Origin: Acidaminococcaceae bacterium
GTDB lineage: Bacteria > Bacillota > Negativicutes > Acidaminococcales > Acidaminococcaceae
Assembly (NCBI GenBank): GCA_022484685.1
Contig: JAKVKY010000007.1
Coordinates: forward strand, 1 to 64,000
Direction: 5' to 3'
DNA: 64,000 bases
Positions within the stretch are counted from its first letter, which is position 1; each line of letters opens with the position of its first letter. Below the pieces are notes generated by a model, which saw only the letters and a list, made by a program, of their open reading frames with translations, was not told the DNA's origin and did not search any database. The position numbers were made by a program, and so were the translations under genes. Below, in pieces: positions 44,416 through 53,248 of the stretch.

Positions 44416-46275
44416 TTATTCTTTAAAAGTACGCAGCCGCTGGGTATTAATGAATACGCCTAGCAAACTGGCCAGCGTTACCGCCAGCACCGCCAGGTCC
44501 GGCAATGGTCCCACTCCCAGCAGATAACCTAAGCCGGCCGCCCAAGGCAAAGCCACCATGTTTCCCAGCAAAGCCCAGCGCAAATTTTGCCGGGCCAGAC
44601 GTAAAGTTTTCCGACCCAGACGTAAGCTGGTGCCTACCTGGCGCAAATCATTGCGCGGCAGGATAATATCTGCCGAACCGGCAGTCACCGCATCCACCTT
44701 GCTGCCAAAAGCCAGGCCCACATCAGCCTGAGCCAAAGCCGGCGCATCGTTCACCCAGTCGCCGACCATCGCCACTACCTCGCCCACCTGCTGCAGGCTG
44801 CGGACAAATTCCGCTTTCTGTTCCGGCAGCAGTTCGGAAATCACCTGGTCCGTCCCGGCCAGTTGTCCCATGTAGTTCGCTGCCCGTTTATCATCACCGG
44901 TCATGAGCACCGTCCGCAGTCCCTGCTGACGCAGAGCTGATACCACCGCACTGCTTTCCGGCCTTAACACATCCGCCACGGCAAACATGCCGTACAAAGT
45001 GCGGCCTACCGCCAGATAAAAGACAGTGCGGCCTTCATTCTGCCAGGCCTGAGCCTGATCCAAAGCCGCCAGCGGCATATAGACAAAACCTTGCACAAAA
45101 GCCAAAGGCCCCAGACGGATATTTTCCTTAAAACATCTGGCGGTAACCACGCCTTCACCATGACGCTGCACTTCCGTACATAAAGGTAATTGTGCCGGTC
45201 CAGCCTTCGCCCTAAAAGCGCGACTGACCGGATCAGTTCCGTCCTGTACCATGGCCGCGGCCAAAGCAATAAGTCCCTTTTCACTGCCGCCCTTAAAAGT
45301 GGTGACAGCCGTGACTGCCGGTTTACCAGCTGTCAGGGTACCGGTCTTATCAAAGATTACGGTCACCACCCGGGGAGTACGCGCCAGAACCTCGGCATCC
45401 CTGAACCAGATACCTTGCCGGCGGCCGGCGTTTAAAGCCGCCTGTACCACCAGGGGCAGCGCCAGAAAAGCAGCAGCTGCTGTACCGCAAACCAGTACCG
45501 CTGTTAAAATTTCCAGGGCCCGGGGCCAACCGTAGCCGTTCCAGAGCCAGCTCAAAGAAGTCACCACCGCCAGCACCAGCACAATTGGTACCAGGAGCAG
45601 AGCCACCTGGTCCGTCATCCGGGCTAGCGGTATCTTGCCGGCCCGGGCTTGTGCCACCAGATTTTTTATCTGTTCCAGATAAGGAGTATCCGGAACCGCC
45701 GTTACCGCTGGTGCCGCCAATTCCGGCCGCAGCACCTTATAAACTTTTTCGCCGTACGCCGCCGCTGCCGCCAAAACCAAACTGCCCGCCGCGCTCACCG
45801 GATAAGCTATAGCCGCCGGCAGGTTCCCGGTACGGCCAAAGATTCCCAGCAGCAGGCAGCCCTCGAGAAAAGCTAACGGACCGGCCAGGGCTAATAAAAT
45901 TTCCAGACAGGGCTCGCCTTCCAGCAACGCCCGTCCGCCCCAACGCAGCTGTCCCCGTTCTTCGTATAAAAGTAACAGCAGGCAGAAAAGCTGCAAACCC
46001 AAAACTACGGCCGCTCCCCACCACCGGCAGGCAGCTAAGACCGGCTCACGTACTGCCAGCCAGGCGGGCGGCTGCACACACCACCAGCCAACCAGTTTGC
46101 CCGCAGCGGTAACTAACAGCAGCACCGCAAAAACACTCAGGTCCAGCTTTAAATGCCGCCACCCGGCAGGAAAACGCGAACTGCTTTTAGGGCGCGTGGT
46201 ACCCGTCTCCGGTACTGTTGCTGCCGGTCGCGGCTGTTGCTGTTTATTTGCCTGTTGCTGCTGCTCTGCGTTCAT
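44416..46275 (-). CDS. P-type ATPase-like protein lacking the actuator domain and CPC motif
   Basis: 619 aa. P and N domains are clear: phosphorylation site FDKTGTLTAGKP (Asp309), TGDDKRAANY (460), VGDWVNDAPALAQADVG (505). Layout and ends fit heavy-metal P1B pumps. Three key parts are altered: between helix 4 (ends about 174) and YLEQIKNLVAQA (199) only about 25 residues remain where about 100 with the TGES dephosphorylation loop belong; the metal-site CPC reads LVCGTA (261-266); the N-domain His-Pro is Asp-Pro (348-349). No CxxC metal-binding N-terminus; instead a Gln-rich leader and two or more extra hydrophobic segments. Transport by the normal cycle seems unlikely. Frame is open throughout, so it is not simple decay. 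Confidence 0.85.
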   Translation of the reverse strand: MNAEQQQQANKQQQPRPAATVPETGTTRPKSSSRFPAGWRHLKLDLSVFAVLLLVTAAGKLVGWWCVQPPAWLAVREPVLAACRWWGAAVVLGLQLFCLLLLLYEERGQLRWGGRALLEGEPCLEILLALAGPLAFLEGCLLLGIFGRTGNLPAAIAYPVSAAGSLVLAAAAAYGEKVYKVLRPELAAPAVTAVPDTPYLEQIKNLVAQARAGKIPLARMTDQVALLLVPIVLVLAVVTSLSWLWNGYGWPRALEILTAVLVCGTAAAAFLALPLVVQAALNAGRRQGIWFRDAEVLARTPRVVTVIFDKTGTLTAGKPAVTAVTTFKGGSEKGLIALAAAMVQDGTDPVSRAFRAKAGPAQLPLCTEVQRHGEGVVTARCFKENIRLGPLAFVQGFVYMPLAALDQAQAWQNEGRTVFYLAVGRTLYGMFAVADVLRPESSAVVSALRQQGLRTVLMTGDDKRAANYMGQLAGTDQVISELLPEQKAEFVRSLQQVGEVVAMVGDWVNDAPALAQADVGLAFGSKVDAVTAGSADIILPRNDLRQVGTSLRLGRKTLRLARQNLRWALLGNMVALPWAAGLGYLLGVGPLPDLAVLAVTLASLLGVFINTQRLRTFKE

Positions 46276-46320
46276 CTAGCTCCCTGCCTGACACCGGCCG
46301 TAGTCTCGCATCCGGTCAGC

Positions 46321-47433
46321 TTATTTCAGATTTTCAGGATTCAGTCCCGCCAGTTCCGGCAGGACAAAACGTCCGTCTTTCCGTACCAGGACGCCATCCA
46401 GATAAATTTCACCACCGCCGTATTCCGGACGCTGGATGCAGACCAGATCCCAGTGAATGGCACTCTGGTTGCCATTAGGCGCCTCATCATAGCAGCGCCC
46501 CGGCGTCATATGGAAACTACCGGCAATCTTTTCGTCAAACAACGTATCCTTCATCGGCGTCAAAATATAAGGATTCAGGCCAAAAGAAAATTCGCCCACG
46601 TAACGGGAACCGGCATCCGTATCCAGGACCTTGTTCAAACTTTCCGTCTCATTGGCTGTGGCCTTGATAATCTTGCCGTCCTTAAAGGTAAAAGCAATGT
46701 GCTCATACGTACGTCCCTGGAACACCGCCGGCACATTGTACTGTAAAGTTCCATTAATACTATTCTTCACCGGGGCGGTAAAAACCTCTCCATCAGGAAT
46801 ATTCATGAGGCCGCTGCATTTAATCGCCGGGATATTTTTAATGGAGAAAGTCAGATCCGTACCCGGTCCCTTAATCTGCACCTTATCCGTCCGGTTCATC
46901 AAATCCTGCAGCGGCGTCATGGCCCGGTCCATCTTCTGGTAATCCAGGGTGCACACGTCAAAATAAAAATCCTCAAAAGCTTCCGTGCTCATGTTGGCAG
47001 ACTGGGCAATCGCCGGTCCCGGATACCGCAGCACGCACCATTTGGTATGGGGCACGCGGATTTCGCCATGTACCGGATTGGACCAGTATTTCTCAAACAG
47101 CTCCATCTTGTCATGAGGTACATCCGCCAGTTCGCTGGCATTAGCGCCGGCCCGCACCGCGATGTACGCATCCATCTCTTTCATCCTGGCTGCTTCATAA
47201 GTTCCGTTTTGTTGCATCTGTTCTTGGGTGCAACTCCTGAGCAATTCCCGCTGCAAGCTACTGTTCTTCACCGTGACGAAAGGTACGCCGCCGGCCTTAT
47301 AAGCTTCCGCTACCAGAGCCTGAGCCAAAGGAATACCGCCGTCCGTAACCTCAATCAGCAGTTTTTCTCCGGCCTGCAGCCGGACCGAATAATTAATTAA
47401 ACTGTGAGCAAACTTAACTACGCGTGTCTCCAT
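46321..47433 (-). CDS. Aminopeptidase, M29 family
   Basis: 370 aa metallo-aminopeptidase. Metal-ligand segments are in the right order: IPDGEVFTAP (Glu), YVGEFSFGLNP (Glu), GSFHMTPGRCYDEAPNGNQSAIHWDLV (His, His, Asp, shown here only as FHMTPG and AIHWDLV). Broad N-terminal peptide hydrolysis in the cytoplasm. An ATG at 47433 follows a GTG; GGGAGG is 7-8 nt upstream. Followed by the P-type ATPase-like gene across a hairpin at 46287-46319 of uncertain function. Confidence 0.92.
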   Translation of the reverse strand: METRVVKFAHSLINYSVRLQAGEKLLIEVTDGGIPLAQALVAEAYKAGGVPFVTVKNSSLQRELLRSCTQEQMQQNGTYEAARMKEMDAYIAVRAGANASELADVPHDKMELFEKYWSNPVHGEIRVPHTKWCVLRYPGPAIAQSANMSTEAFEDFYFDVCTLDYQKMDRAMTPLQDLMNRTDKVQIKGPGTDLTFSIKNIPAIKCSGLMNIPDGEVFTAPVKNSINGTLQYNVPAVFQGRTYEHIAFTFKDGKIIKATANETESLNKVLDTDAGSRYVGEFSFGLNPYILTPMKDTLFDEKIAGSFHMTPGRCYDEAPNGNQSAIHWDLVCIQRPEYGGGEIYLDGVLVRKDGRFVLPELAGLNPENLK

Positions 47434-47449
47434 CACAAAGCCTCCCTTA

Positions 47450-47491
47450 CAGAAATAAAACTGCTACCGGGATACCAGACCCCGGCAGCAG
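47450..47491 (-). terminator. Terminator after the VOC gene
   Basis: CTGCT-CCGGG/CCCGG-AGCAG stem with one internal mismatch, followed on the minus strand by TTTTATTTC. Confidence 0.88.
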
Positions 47492-47498
47492 TCACAAC

Positions 47499-47864
47499 TT
47501 AATATGCACAAAATTCCAGCAGATTGCCATCCGGGTCGCGCACATACACCGACCGCATCTCACCCCAGACGCCATGTCTGGTTACCGGGCCTCTTTCTAA
47601 AGCAATCCCGGCCGCTGCCAATTGCTGGCACCACGCTGTCAGCGAATCCACTTCAAAACATAAATCTGCGCTGCCGGTTTGCACATGAGCCGCTTTCGGC
47701 TCCAGTTCCCGGCCGGCAAAATGTACGTTCAGCTTAAAATCGCCCGCCATGAACTCATAACGATCACCGCGGTCCACAAAATGAAAACCCAGCTTCTGAT
47801 AAAAAGCCGCACAAGCTTCCGGCTGTGCCGTGGTCAAAACCACATGGTCAATTTTCTTCAGCAT
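47499..47864 (-). CDS. VOC (glyoxalase/dioxygenase-like) protein
   Basis: 121 aa, one VOC domain (two beta-alpha-beta-beta-beta units): KKIDHVVLTTAQPEACAAFYQKLGF, then DLCFEVDSLTAWCQQL and VRDPDGNLLEFCAY at the end. Metal ligands His6 and Glu near the C-terminus (LLEF) are present. Resembles FosX/YwbC-like stand-alone VOC proteins; substrate unknown. 19 nt behind the kimA reading frame. Confidence 0.86.
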   Translation of the reverse strand: MLKKIDHVVLTTAQPEACAAFYQKLGFHFVDRGDRYEFMAGDFKLNVHFAGRELEPKAAHVQTGSADLCFEVDSLTAWCQQLAAAGIALERGPVTRHGVWGEMRSVYVRDPDGNLLEFCAY

Positions 47865-47883
47865 AGATTTCCCTCCCCTGGTC

Positions 47884-49736
47884 TTAGCGCTTAAACTGCA
47901 ACGGTACCGTCGCCACCACCACGTCCATGTAATTGAGCATCTTCAGCCTGAGCAGCCAGCCGCTCTGGTTATGCATGAACCGGTGCCACAACTTGCGGGT
48001 TTCAAATTCCGGGATGACGACCGTGATCATATCCCCCGGTTTATTCTTCTGCCGCAGCTGGTTAATAAAATTAATCAGCGGCGTCGACATCTGCCGGTAA
48101 GGCGAAGGTACGACCACCAGTTCCACTTCAGGTTCCAGTTCCGCCCACAGACGTTTTACCTTTTCTCCCTTGGCTTCATCCGTAGCCACATGGACTGCGT
48201 AAATCTTACCGTTGGTGACGCCGATAACCTTGGCATAGGCAATGGCCCGGGCCACCGCCTGTGTCGGTGAAGCCAGCGGCACGATAATATAGTTGGTGCC
48301 TTCACCGTTAGTACGGTAATGCTGTTTATAATCTTCCGGAGTCAGAACCAGTTGCTGGCGCACATCCTCGTAGTGGGCATGAATCTTCTTGAAGCAATAC
48401 ACCAGGGTAGGAATGAGCAGTACCACGATCCAGGCGCCGTAAATAAACTTGGTCAGCAGCACGATGATAACGACCACACCGGTTACCATCGCACCCAAAC
48501 CGTTAATACCGGCATAAAGCCGCCAATATTTACATTTGAGCAGATGCCAGTGTTTGCAAATGGCTGTCTGGGCAATGGTAAAAGACAGGAACACACCCAG
48601 GGCGTACAAAGAAATCAGATGTTCCACATTGCCTTTAAAGACAATCATGAGCAATGCTGCACCCATGGTCAATAAAATAATGCCGTTGGAAAAGCTGAGA
48701 CGCTCGCCGCGTTCGCCCAGATACCGGGGCACATAACCATCCTTGCTCATAAAATACAGCAGGGGCGGCATCCCATTAAAGGCGGTGTTCGCAGCCAGAT
48801 ACAAGATAATCATCGTCATGATCTGTACGAAGAAGAACATCAGGCTCTGGCCAAAGACCTGCTCCACCAGGACAGACATCAATGTCCGGCCTTCAGTAGG
48901 CAGCATGTGGAAATGAATGAAGAGAAAACCGATGCCGGCCAGCATACTGGCCAGGATAGTCGCCATGATGCCGGTAGTAATCATTGCGTTGCGTTCCTGG
49001 GGTACCTTAAACATAGGCACACCATCGGCGATGGCTTCCACACCGGTCATAGAGCTACAGCCGTTGGCAAAGGCTCTTAACAGCAGCACCGCGGTTAACG
49101 CTGTCAAAGGCCCGGCTGCTGTGCCGTTAGTGCGTGCGCCGGCACGCCCAGCACAAAAATCTGGTACAGGCCGCCGCAGATTGTTACCCACATACACCCG
49201 ATAAAGATGTAGGTCGGCCACACGAAAGTCGTTGAAGCTTCCTGGACACCGCGTAAATTGATAACCATCATTAGGAAGAGGACAAATAAATCCAGTTCCA
49301 GATGATACGGTACCAGAAACGGAAAGGCGCTGGTGATAGCCGCCGTACCTGAAGAAATAGAAACCGCCACTGTCAGCAGATAATCTGAGAACAGGGCTGC
49401 GCCGGTAATCAGGGCCGGATATTCACCCAAGTATTTTTTAGCGATGACATAAGAACCACCGCCGCCCGGATTAGCTTTAATAATTTGCGAATATGACAGG
49501 GCCACGATTCCTAACAAGAGGATGATGGCGATAACTACGCGCCCAAAATAGGCATACAGTCCCAGCGCCGGGATAGAAGCCAGCACGAGAGCAATCTGCT
49601 CCGGGCCGTATCCCACGGAAGACAGGGCATCGGAAGAAAAAATCGGTAACGCTTTCCACTTCGGGATGCGTTCGCTCTCCATCTGATTACTGCCCAGGGG
49701 CCGTCCGATCAGCCACCTATAGATAGTCCGAAACAC
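47884..49736 (-). pseudogene. kimA: KimA-type potassium/proton symporter, frameshifted
   Basis: Two overlapping frames together match the roughly 600-aa KimA (YdaO) APC-superfamily potassium importer from end to end: 49736 to about 49140 encodes residues 1-200 (start IYRWLIGRPLGS, SSDALSSVGYGPEQI, NPGGGGSYVIAKKYLGE), and the frame one base back encodes the rest (LLLRAFANGCSSMTGVEAIADG to the C-terminal cytoplasmic domain ending HNQSGWLLRLKMLNYMDVVVATVPLQF). A single-base loss in the GC-rich stretch near 49125-49150 is the simplest cause; no slippery heptamer is visible. Start is GTG at 49736, 10 nt behind GAAGGAG. It lies against the rpsI terminator and has no promoter space or c-di-AMP riboswitch in front. 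Could also be a sequencing error. Confidence 0.88.
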
Positions 49737-49754
49737 AATTTTTCTACTCCTTCT

Positions 49755-49792
49755 CTAAAAAATCCCCTGCGGACCAAAGTCTGCAGGGGATT
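49755..49792 (-). terminator. Terminator after rpsI
   Basis: 10-bp stem AATCCCCTGC/GCAGGGGATT extended by G-T and GAC/GTC pairs to about 14 bp, loop CAAA/TTTG, then TTTTTTAG on the minus strand. Confidence 0.94.
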
Positions 49793-49814
49793 GTCGATGT
49801 TGATTCCAAACAAA

Positions 49815-50207
49815 TTAACGCTTGGAGAACTGGCTTGCCTTACGAGCTTTCTTTAAGCCGTATTTACGACGCTCTTTTTCACGAGGATCGCGAGTTAACA
49901 AACCTGCCTTCTTCAACACAGGACGATACTCTGCATCCACTTCCAGCAGCGCGCGGGCAATACCGTGACGGATGGCGCCGGCCTGGCCGGAGATGCCACC
50001 GCCGAAAACGTTAACCAGGACATCATATTTGCCCTTGGTCTCGGTTGCTTCTAACGGCTGGTTGATGATTAATTCCAAAGTTTTCAGGCCGAAATACTCT
50101 TTCAGTTCACGACCATTAACAGTAATCTTGCCTTCACCCGGAACCAGGCGAACGCGGGCAACTGAAGATTTGCGACGACCGGTCGCACTATAATTTACTA
50201 CTGCCAT
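49815..50207 (-). CDS. rpsI: 30S ribosomal protein S9
   Basis: 130 aa, binds 16S rRNA in the head of the small subunit; the C-terminal tail contacts P-site tRNA. Recognised by [39 protein letters not shown] and the end [16 protein letters not shown] (typical basic tail). Second gene after rplM (20-nt gap), from the promoter 50767-50795. Confidence 0.98.
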   Translation of the reverse strand: MAVVNYSATGRRKSSVARVRLVPGEGKITVNGRELKEYFGLKTLELIINQPLEATETKGKYDVLVNVFGGGISGQAGAIRHGIARALLEVDAEYRPVLKKAGLLTRDPREKERRKYGLKKARKASQFSKR

Positions 50208-50227
50208 TTATTGTTCCCTCCTCCGGA

Positions 50228-50665
50228 TTATCTTACGCTAATTTCTAAAACTTCAGGCTTCTGCGCCGTATGCGGATGCTCTGCACCAGCATAGACATGA
50301 AGCTTATTGAACATCTGCTCGCCCAGACGGTTATGAGGCAGCATGCCTTTTACAGCAAGCTCAACCATCTTCACGGGGTTGTTCTTCAGCATATCGCCGG
50401 CCTTGACGTATCTGTCGCCGCCCAGGTAACCGGTATGATGGAAATAAACTTTTTGGATTAACTTCTTGCCGGTCAGGTGAATCTTCTCGGCATTGATGAT
50501 GATGACGTTATCGCCAGTATCCATATGCGGGGTGAAAGTCGGTTTGTTCTTACCACGCAGAACCTTGGCAACTTCTGCAGCCATGCGGCCCAGAGTTTTA
50601 TCAGTGGCGTCCACGATGAACCATTTGCGTTCAATATTGGACGGATTGGCCATGAAAGATTTCAT
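50228..50665 (-). CDS. rplM: 50S ribosomal protein L13
   Basis: 145 aa, early-assembly 23S rRNA-binding protein. Start [27 protein letters not shown] is the family start, and [17 protein letters not shown] and [11 protein letters not shown] are present. In several bacteria L13 regulates rplM-rpsI through a leader; here a hairpin (50713-50754) lies in the roughly 95-nt leader. First gene of the pair. Confidence 0.98.
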   Translation of the reverse strand: MKSFMANPSNIERKWFIVDATDKTLGRMAAEVAKVLRGKNKPTFTPHMDTGDNVIIINAEKIHLTGKKLIQKVYFHHTGYLGGDRYVKAGDMLKNNPVKMVELAVKGMLPHNRLGEQMFNKLHVYAGAEHPHTAQKPEVLEISVR

Positions 50666-50712
50666 TCTCAGTGTCCCTCCTAAATAATGTTACGATAAGC
50701 ATTGACGATGAG

Positions 50713-50754
50713 TTTTGTGGCTGCCTTCGGGGCTAATCGAAAATAGGCACAAAA
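50713..50754 (-). promoter_or_regulatory. Leader hairpin of rplM-rpsI
   Basis: Minus-strand leader folds as TTTTGTG...CACAAAA with an inner TGCC/GGCA pairing, between the promoter and the ribosome binding site. Position fits an L13-type autoregulatory leader; I cannot match it to a known covariance model by eye. Confidence 0.45.
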
Positions 50755-50766
50755 TCACGTGAATAT

Positions 50767-50795
50767 ATTGTAACGAATTTAACGTTTTTTGTCAA
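50767..50795 (-). promoter_or_regulatory. Promoter of rplM-rpsI
   Basis: Minus strand TTGACA (50790-50795), 17-nt AT-rich spacer, TACAAT (50767-50772). Confidence 0.88.
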
Positions 50796-50824
50796 TGAAA
50801 AACCAGCAGAAATCCACAATATTT

Positions 50825-51586
50825 TTAGCTTTTCGGCCCGGTACCCCAAGGTACGTAGCTGACATAATCCAGATAAAGTCCCTGCGCCGGCGCCGGTGAG
50901 TTCAAAAATGTTCCCCTTGGCTGGGTCAGCTGCTGCCGGAAAGTTTCCGGCGCCAGTAATCCCTGACCTACCTGCACCAGGCTCCACACCAGGTTCCGTA
51001 CCATGTGGTAGACAAAACCGTTACCGCTGATACTGAACCAGAATCTGTTCCCCTGTGTACGCCACTCTGCCGCGTAAATGGTTTTTACGGGGCTTACCGG
51101 CGCGCTGCCCGTACTTTGAAAGCCGCTAAAATCATGCGTCCCTGTTAAAAAAGCAGCGGCCCGTTGCATGCCAGCCATATCTAATTTCCCTGCCAGCTGC
51201 CAGCAATAATTACGGCTAAAAGGATCACGCTGGTCAGCTAAACGCAGCTGATACACATAGCGCTTCCAGCGGGCATCCTTGCGAGCATTAAACTCCGGGG
51301 CTACCGTTTCCGCACTGGTCAGCACGATATCCGGTGGTAACAAGCTGCCGCTCACCCGCAGCAGATTCGGTAAAGGAATCGTGCCTGCCGTCGTAAAACT
51401 TACTACCTGGTAACGGGCATGCACACCGGCATCTGTCCGGCCGCTGCCCGTAGTCACTACCGTTTCGCCGCAGACCTGGCTTAAAAATTCTTCCAGCACC
51501 TGCTGCACGCTGGGTTTATCCGGCTGTTTCTGAAAGCCGTTGTACAAAGTGCCGTCATAAGCCAGCACCAGCTTAATCGTCCTCAT
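50825..51586 (-). CDS. truA: tRNA pseudouridine synthase A
   Basis: Makes pseudouridine at positions 38-40 of tRNA. 253 aa: RTIKLVLAYDGTLYNGFQ start, catalytic Asp in GSGRTDAGVHA (about residue 53), and the C-terminal NGFVYHMVRNLV segment. ATG at 51586 overlaps the ecfT stop (TTATGA), so it is coupled to the ECF genes; a GTG 9 nt earlier lacks a ribosome binding site. Confidence 0.96.
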   Translation of the reverse strand: MRTIKLVLAYDGTLYNGFQKQPDKPSVQQVLEEFLSQVCGETVVTTGSGRTDAGVHARYQVVSFTTAGTIPLPNLLRVSGSLLPPDIVLTSAETVAPEFNARKDARWKRYVYQLRLADQRDPFSRNYCWQLAGKLDMAGMQRAAAFLTGTHDFSGFQSTGSAPVSPVKTIYAAEWRTQGNRFWFSISGNGFVYHMVRNLVWSLVQVGQGLLAPETFRQQLTQPRGTFLNSPAPAQGLYLDYVSYVPWGTGPKS

Positions 51587-52389
51587 AAAGGCCACCAGCG
51601 CAGCGCTGCCATGATCGCCATGACGACCACAATCAGGACAAACGCTCCCACATCTACCTTGGTATAAGCCAGCTCATGCATCCTGGTCCGGCCTTCGCCG
51701 CCGCGGTAGCAGCGTGCTTCCATCGCAATCGCCAGTTCATCCGCCCGGCGGAAAGCGCTAATAAAAAGCGGAATCAGGACCGGCAGCATATTTTTAGCTT
51801 TCTGCAACAAATTACCGCTGGAAAAATCTGCGCCTCTGGCCGTCTGCGCCTTGATAATCCGGTCCGTCTCCTCAATCAAGGTCGGGATAAAGCGGAGCGC
51901 AATGGTCATCATCATGGCCAGCTCATGGGCCGGTACGCCGATTCGCTTAAACGGGTTCAAAAGGGATTCAATCCCGTCAGTAAGCACAATTGGCGACGTA
52001 GTAAAGGTCAGGACCGAGGAAATTAAAAGCAGCAGCACCAGCCGCAAAGACATCTTAATACCCATGGCCAGACCTTCCTGAGTGATGCGCAAAAACTTCC
52101 ACTCAAACAGAACCTGTTCCCCTTCGCCCATGAAAAAGTGCAGGGCCATGGTCAGGATAATAATAAAGGCCAGCGGTTTTAAAGAACGGAACACCATGCC
52201 CACCGGCAACCGCGATGCTAAAATTACCGCCATGACAAAAACACAGAGGAAGATATAGCCCGCCGTGTTCGTCGCCATGAAGATAGCGATGATAAACAAC
52301 AGCGTGCCTAAAATTTTCGTCCGGGGATCCAGGTGATGAATCACCGAATTGCCCGGGTAATATTGTCCTAAGGTAATATCTGAGAGCAT
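51583..52389 (-). CDS. ecfT: ECF transporter transmembrane subunit EcfT
   Basis: Energy-coupling scaffold linking the two ATPases to vitamin-binding S-components such as BioY. 268 aa with about five membrane helices, HHLDPRTKIL at the start, and the two coupling motifs AQTARGADFSSG (about residue 187) and EARCYRGGEGR (about residue 228) that dock on EcfA. Encoded 1 nt behind ecfA2 and overlapping truA. Confidence 0.95.
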   Translation of the reverse strand: MLSDITLGQYYPGNSVIHHLDPRTKILGTLLFIIAIFMATNTAGYIFLCVFVMAVILASRLPVGMVFRSLKPLAFIIILTMALHFFMGEGEQVLFEWKFLRITQEGLAMGIKMSLRLVLLLLISSVLTFTTSPIVLTDGIESLLNPFKRIGVPAHELAMMMTIALRFIPTLIEETDRIIKAQTARGADFSSGNLLQKAKNMLPVLIPLFISAFRRADELAIAMEARCYRGGEGRTRMHELAYTKVDVGAFVLIVVVMAIMAALRWWPL

Positions 52390-52390
52390 T

Positions 52391-53248
52391 TTAATGCAAA
52401 CCTCTAACTTTTTTTATTGCGGCTACCACCGCTGGTTCAGTCAATAAACCTTCCGGCAGTTTTAAACCGCCCTGGCGCAACAATTCTACCAGTTGTACCG
52501 TCTGCGGGATATCCAGGGAAGCCTGCCGCAGCTCGTCCCGATGGTGCAGAAAAATTTCCCGGGGCGTACCGTCCATCAGGATCCTGCTCTTACTCAGCAC
52601 CAGGATGCGGTTAGCATAACGGGCGGCTTCTTCCATGCTGTGTGTCACCAGGATAATGGCAATTTTCCGGGCCTGATACAATTTCATGATTCGTTCAAAG
52701 ATAGCTTCCTTGGCGCCGGGATCCAGACCTGCCGAAGGCTCGTCCAGGATCAGGTAATCCGGTTTCATGGCCACCACACCGGCAATAGCCACCCGGCGCA
52801 TCTGGCCTCCGGACAGCTGGAACGGAGACCGCTTGGCGTAAGTCTCATAATCCAAGCCTACAAAATCCATGGCCTCATGTACCTGCTGTTCCACTTCGGC
52901 TTCGCTCATCCCTTTGTTCCGCGGTCCAAAAGCGATATCCTCAAACACAGTTTCCGCAAAAATCTGGTGCTCCGGATACTGGAAGACCATCCCCACTTTT
53001 TGTTTACAAGCTTTGATGTTGGGAGCCTTCCCAGCCAAATCCACGTCTTCAATAAAAACTTTGCCTTTACTGGGCTGCAACAGTCCGTTCAGATGCTGCA
53101 CCATGGTAGATTTACCGCTGCCCGTATGACCGATGACAGCCACAAATTCACCTTTATTAATGGTCAGGGACACATCGCTCAAAGCCTGTTTCTCATAGGG
53201 TGTCCCCTGCATATAGATAAAATCCACGTGCTCTAATCTTATCGACAT
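52391..53248 (-). CDS. ecfA2: ECF transporter ATPase EcfA2
   Basis: 285-aa ABC ATPase of the energising module. Walker A GHTGSGKST (about residue 38), Q-loop FQYPEHQIFAETV, signature LSGGQMRRVAIAG, Walker B YLILDEPSAGLDP, switch His in LVTHSMEEA. C-terminal extension includes a short regulatory segment. Overlaps ecfA1 by 10 nt and ecfT by none. The two ATPases form a heterodimer. Confidence 0.95.
   Translation of the reverse strand: MSIRLEHVDFIYMQGTPYEKQALSDVSLTINKGEFVAVIGHTGSGKSTMVQHLNGLLQPSKGKVFIEDVDLAGKAPNIKACKQKVGMVFQYPEHQIFAETVFEDIAFGPRNKGMSEAEVEQQVHEAMDFVGLDYETYAKRSPFQLSGGQMRRVAIAGVVAMKPDYLILDEPSAGLDPGAKEAIFERIMKLYQARKIAIILVTHSMEEAARYANRILVLSKSRILMDGTPREIFLHHRDELRQASLDIPQTVQLVELLRQGGLKLPEGLLTEPAVVAAIKKVRGLH

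Noticed and set aside
46287-46319. Hairpin between the M29 peptidase and the P-type ATPase-like gene
   Set aside because: The stem has a mismatch and no T-tract; too weak to call as terminator or regulator, so it is only mentioned.
49737-49815. c-di-AMP (ydaO-type) riboswitch in front of kimA
   Set aside because: Only about 80 nt between rpsI and kimA, occupied by the rpsI terminator; too short and without the riboswitch's conserved core.
50733-50987. Minus-strand frame overlapping the truA end and rplM promoter
   Set aside because: Different frame from truA, spans the promoter and leader region, low protein likelihood.
52493-53236. Long plus-strand frame (247 codons) opposite ecfA2
   Set aside because: Antisense to ecfA2, no start site context and no protein-like motif.
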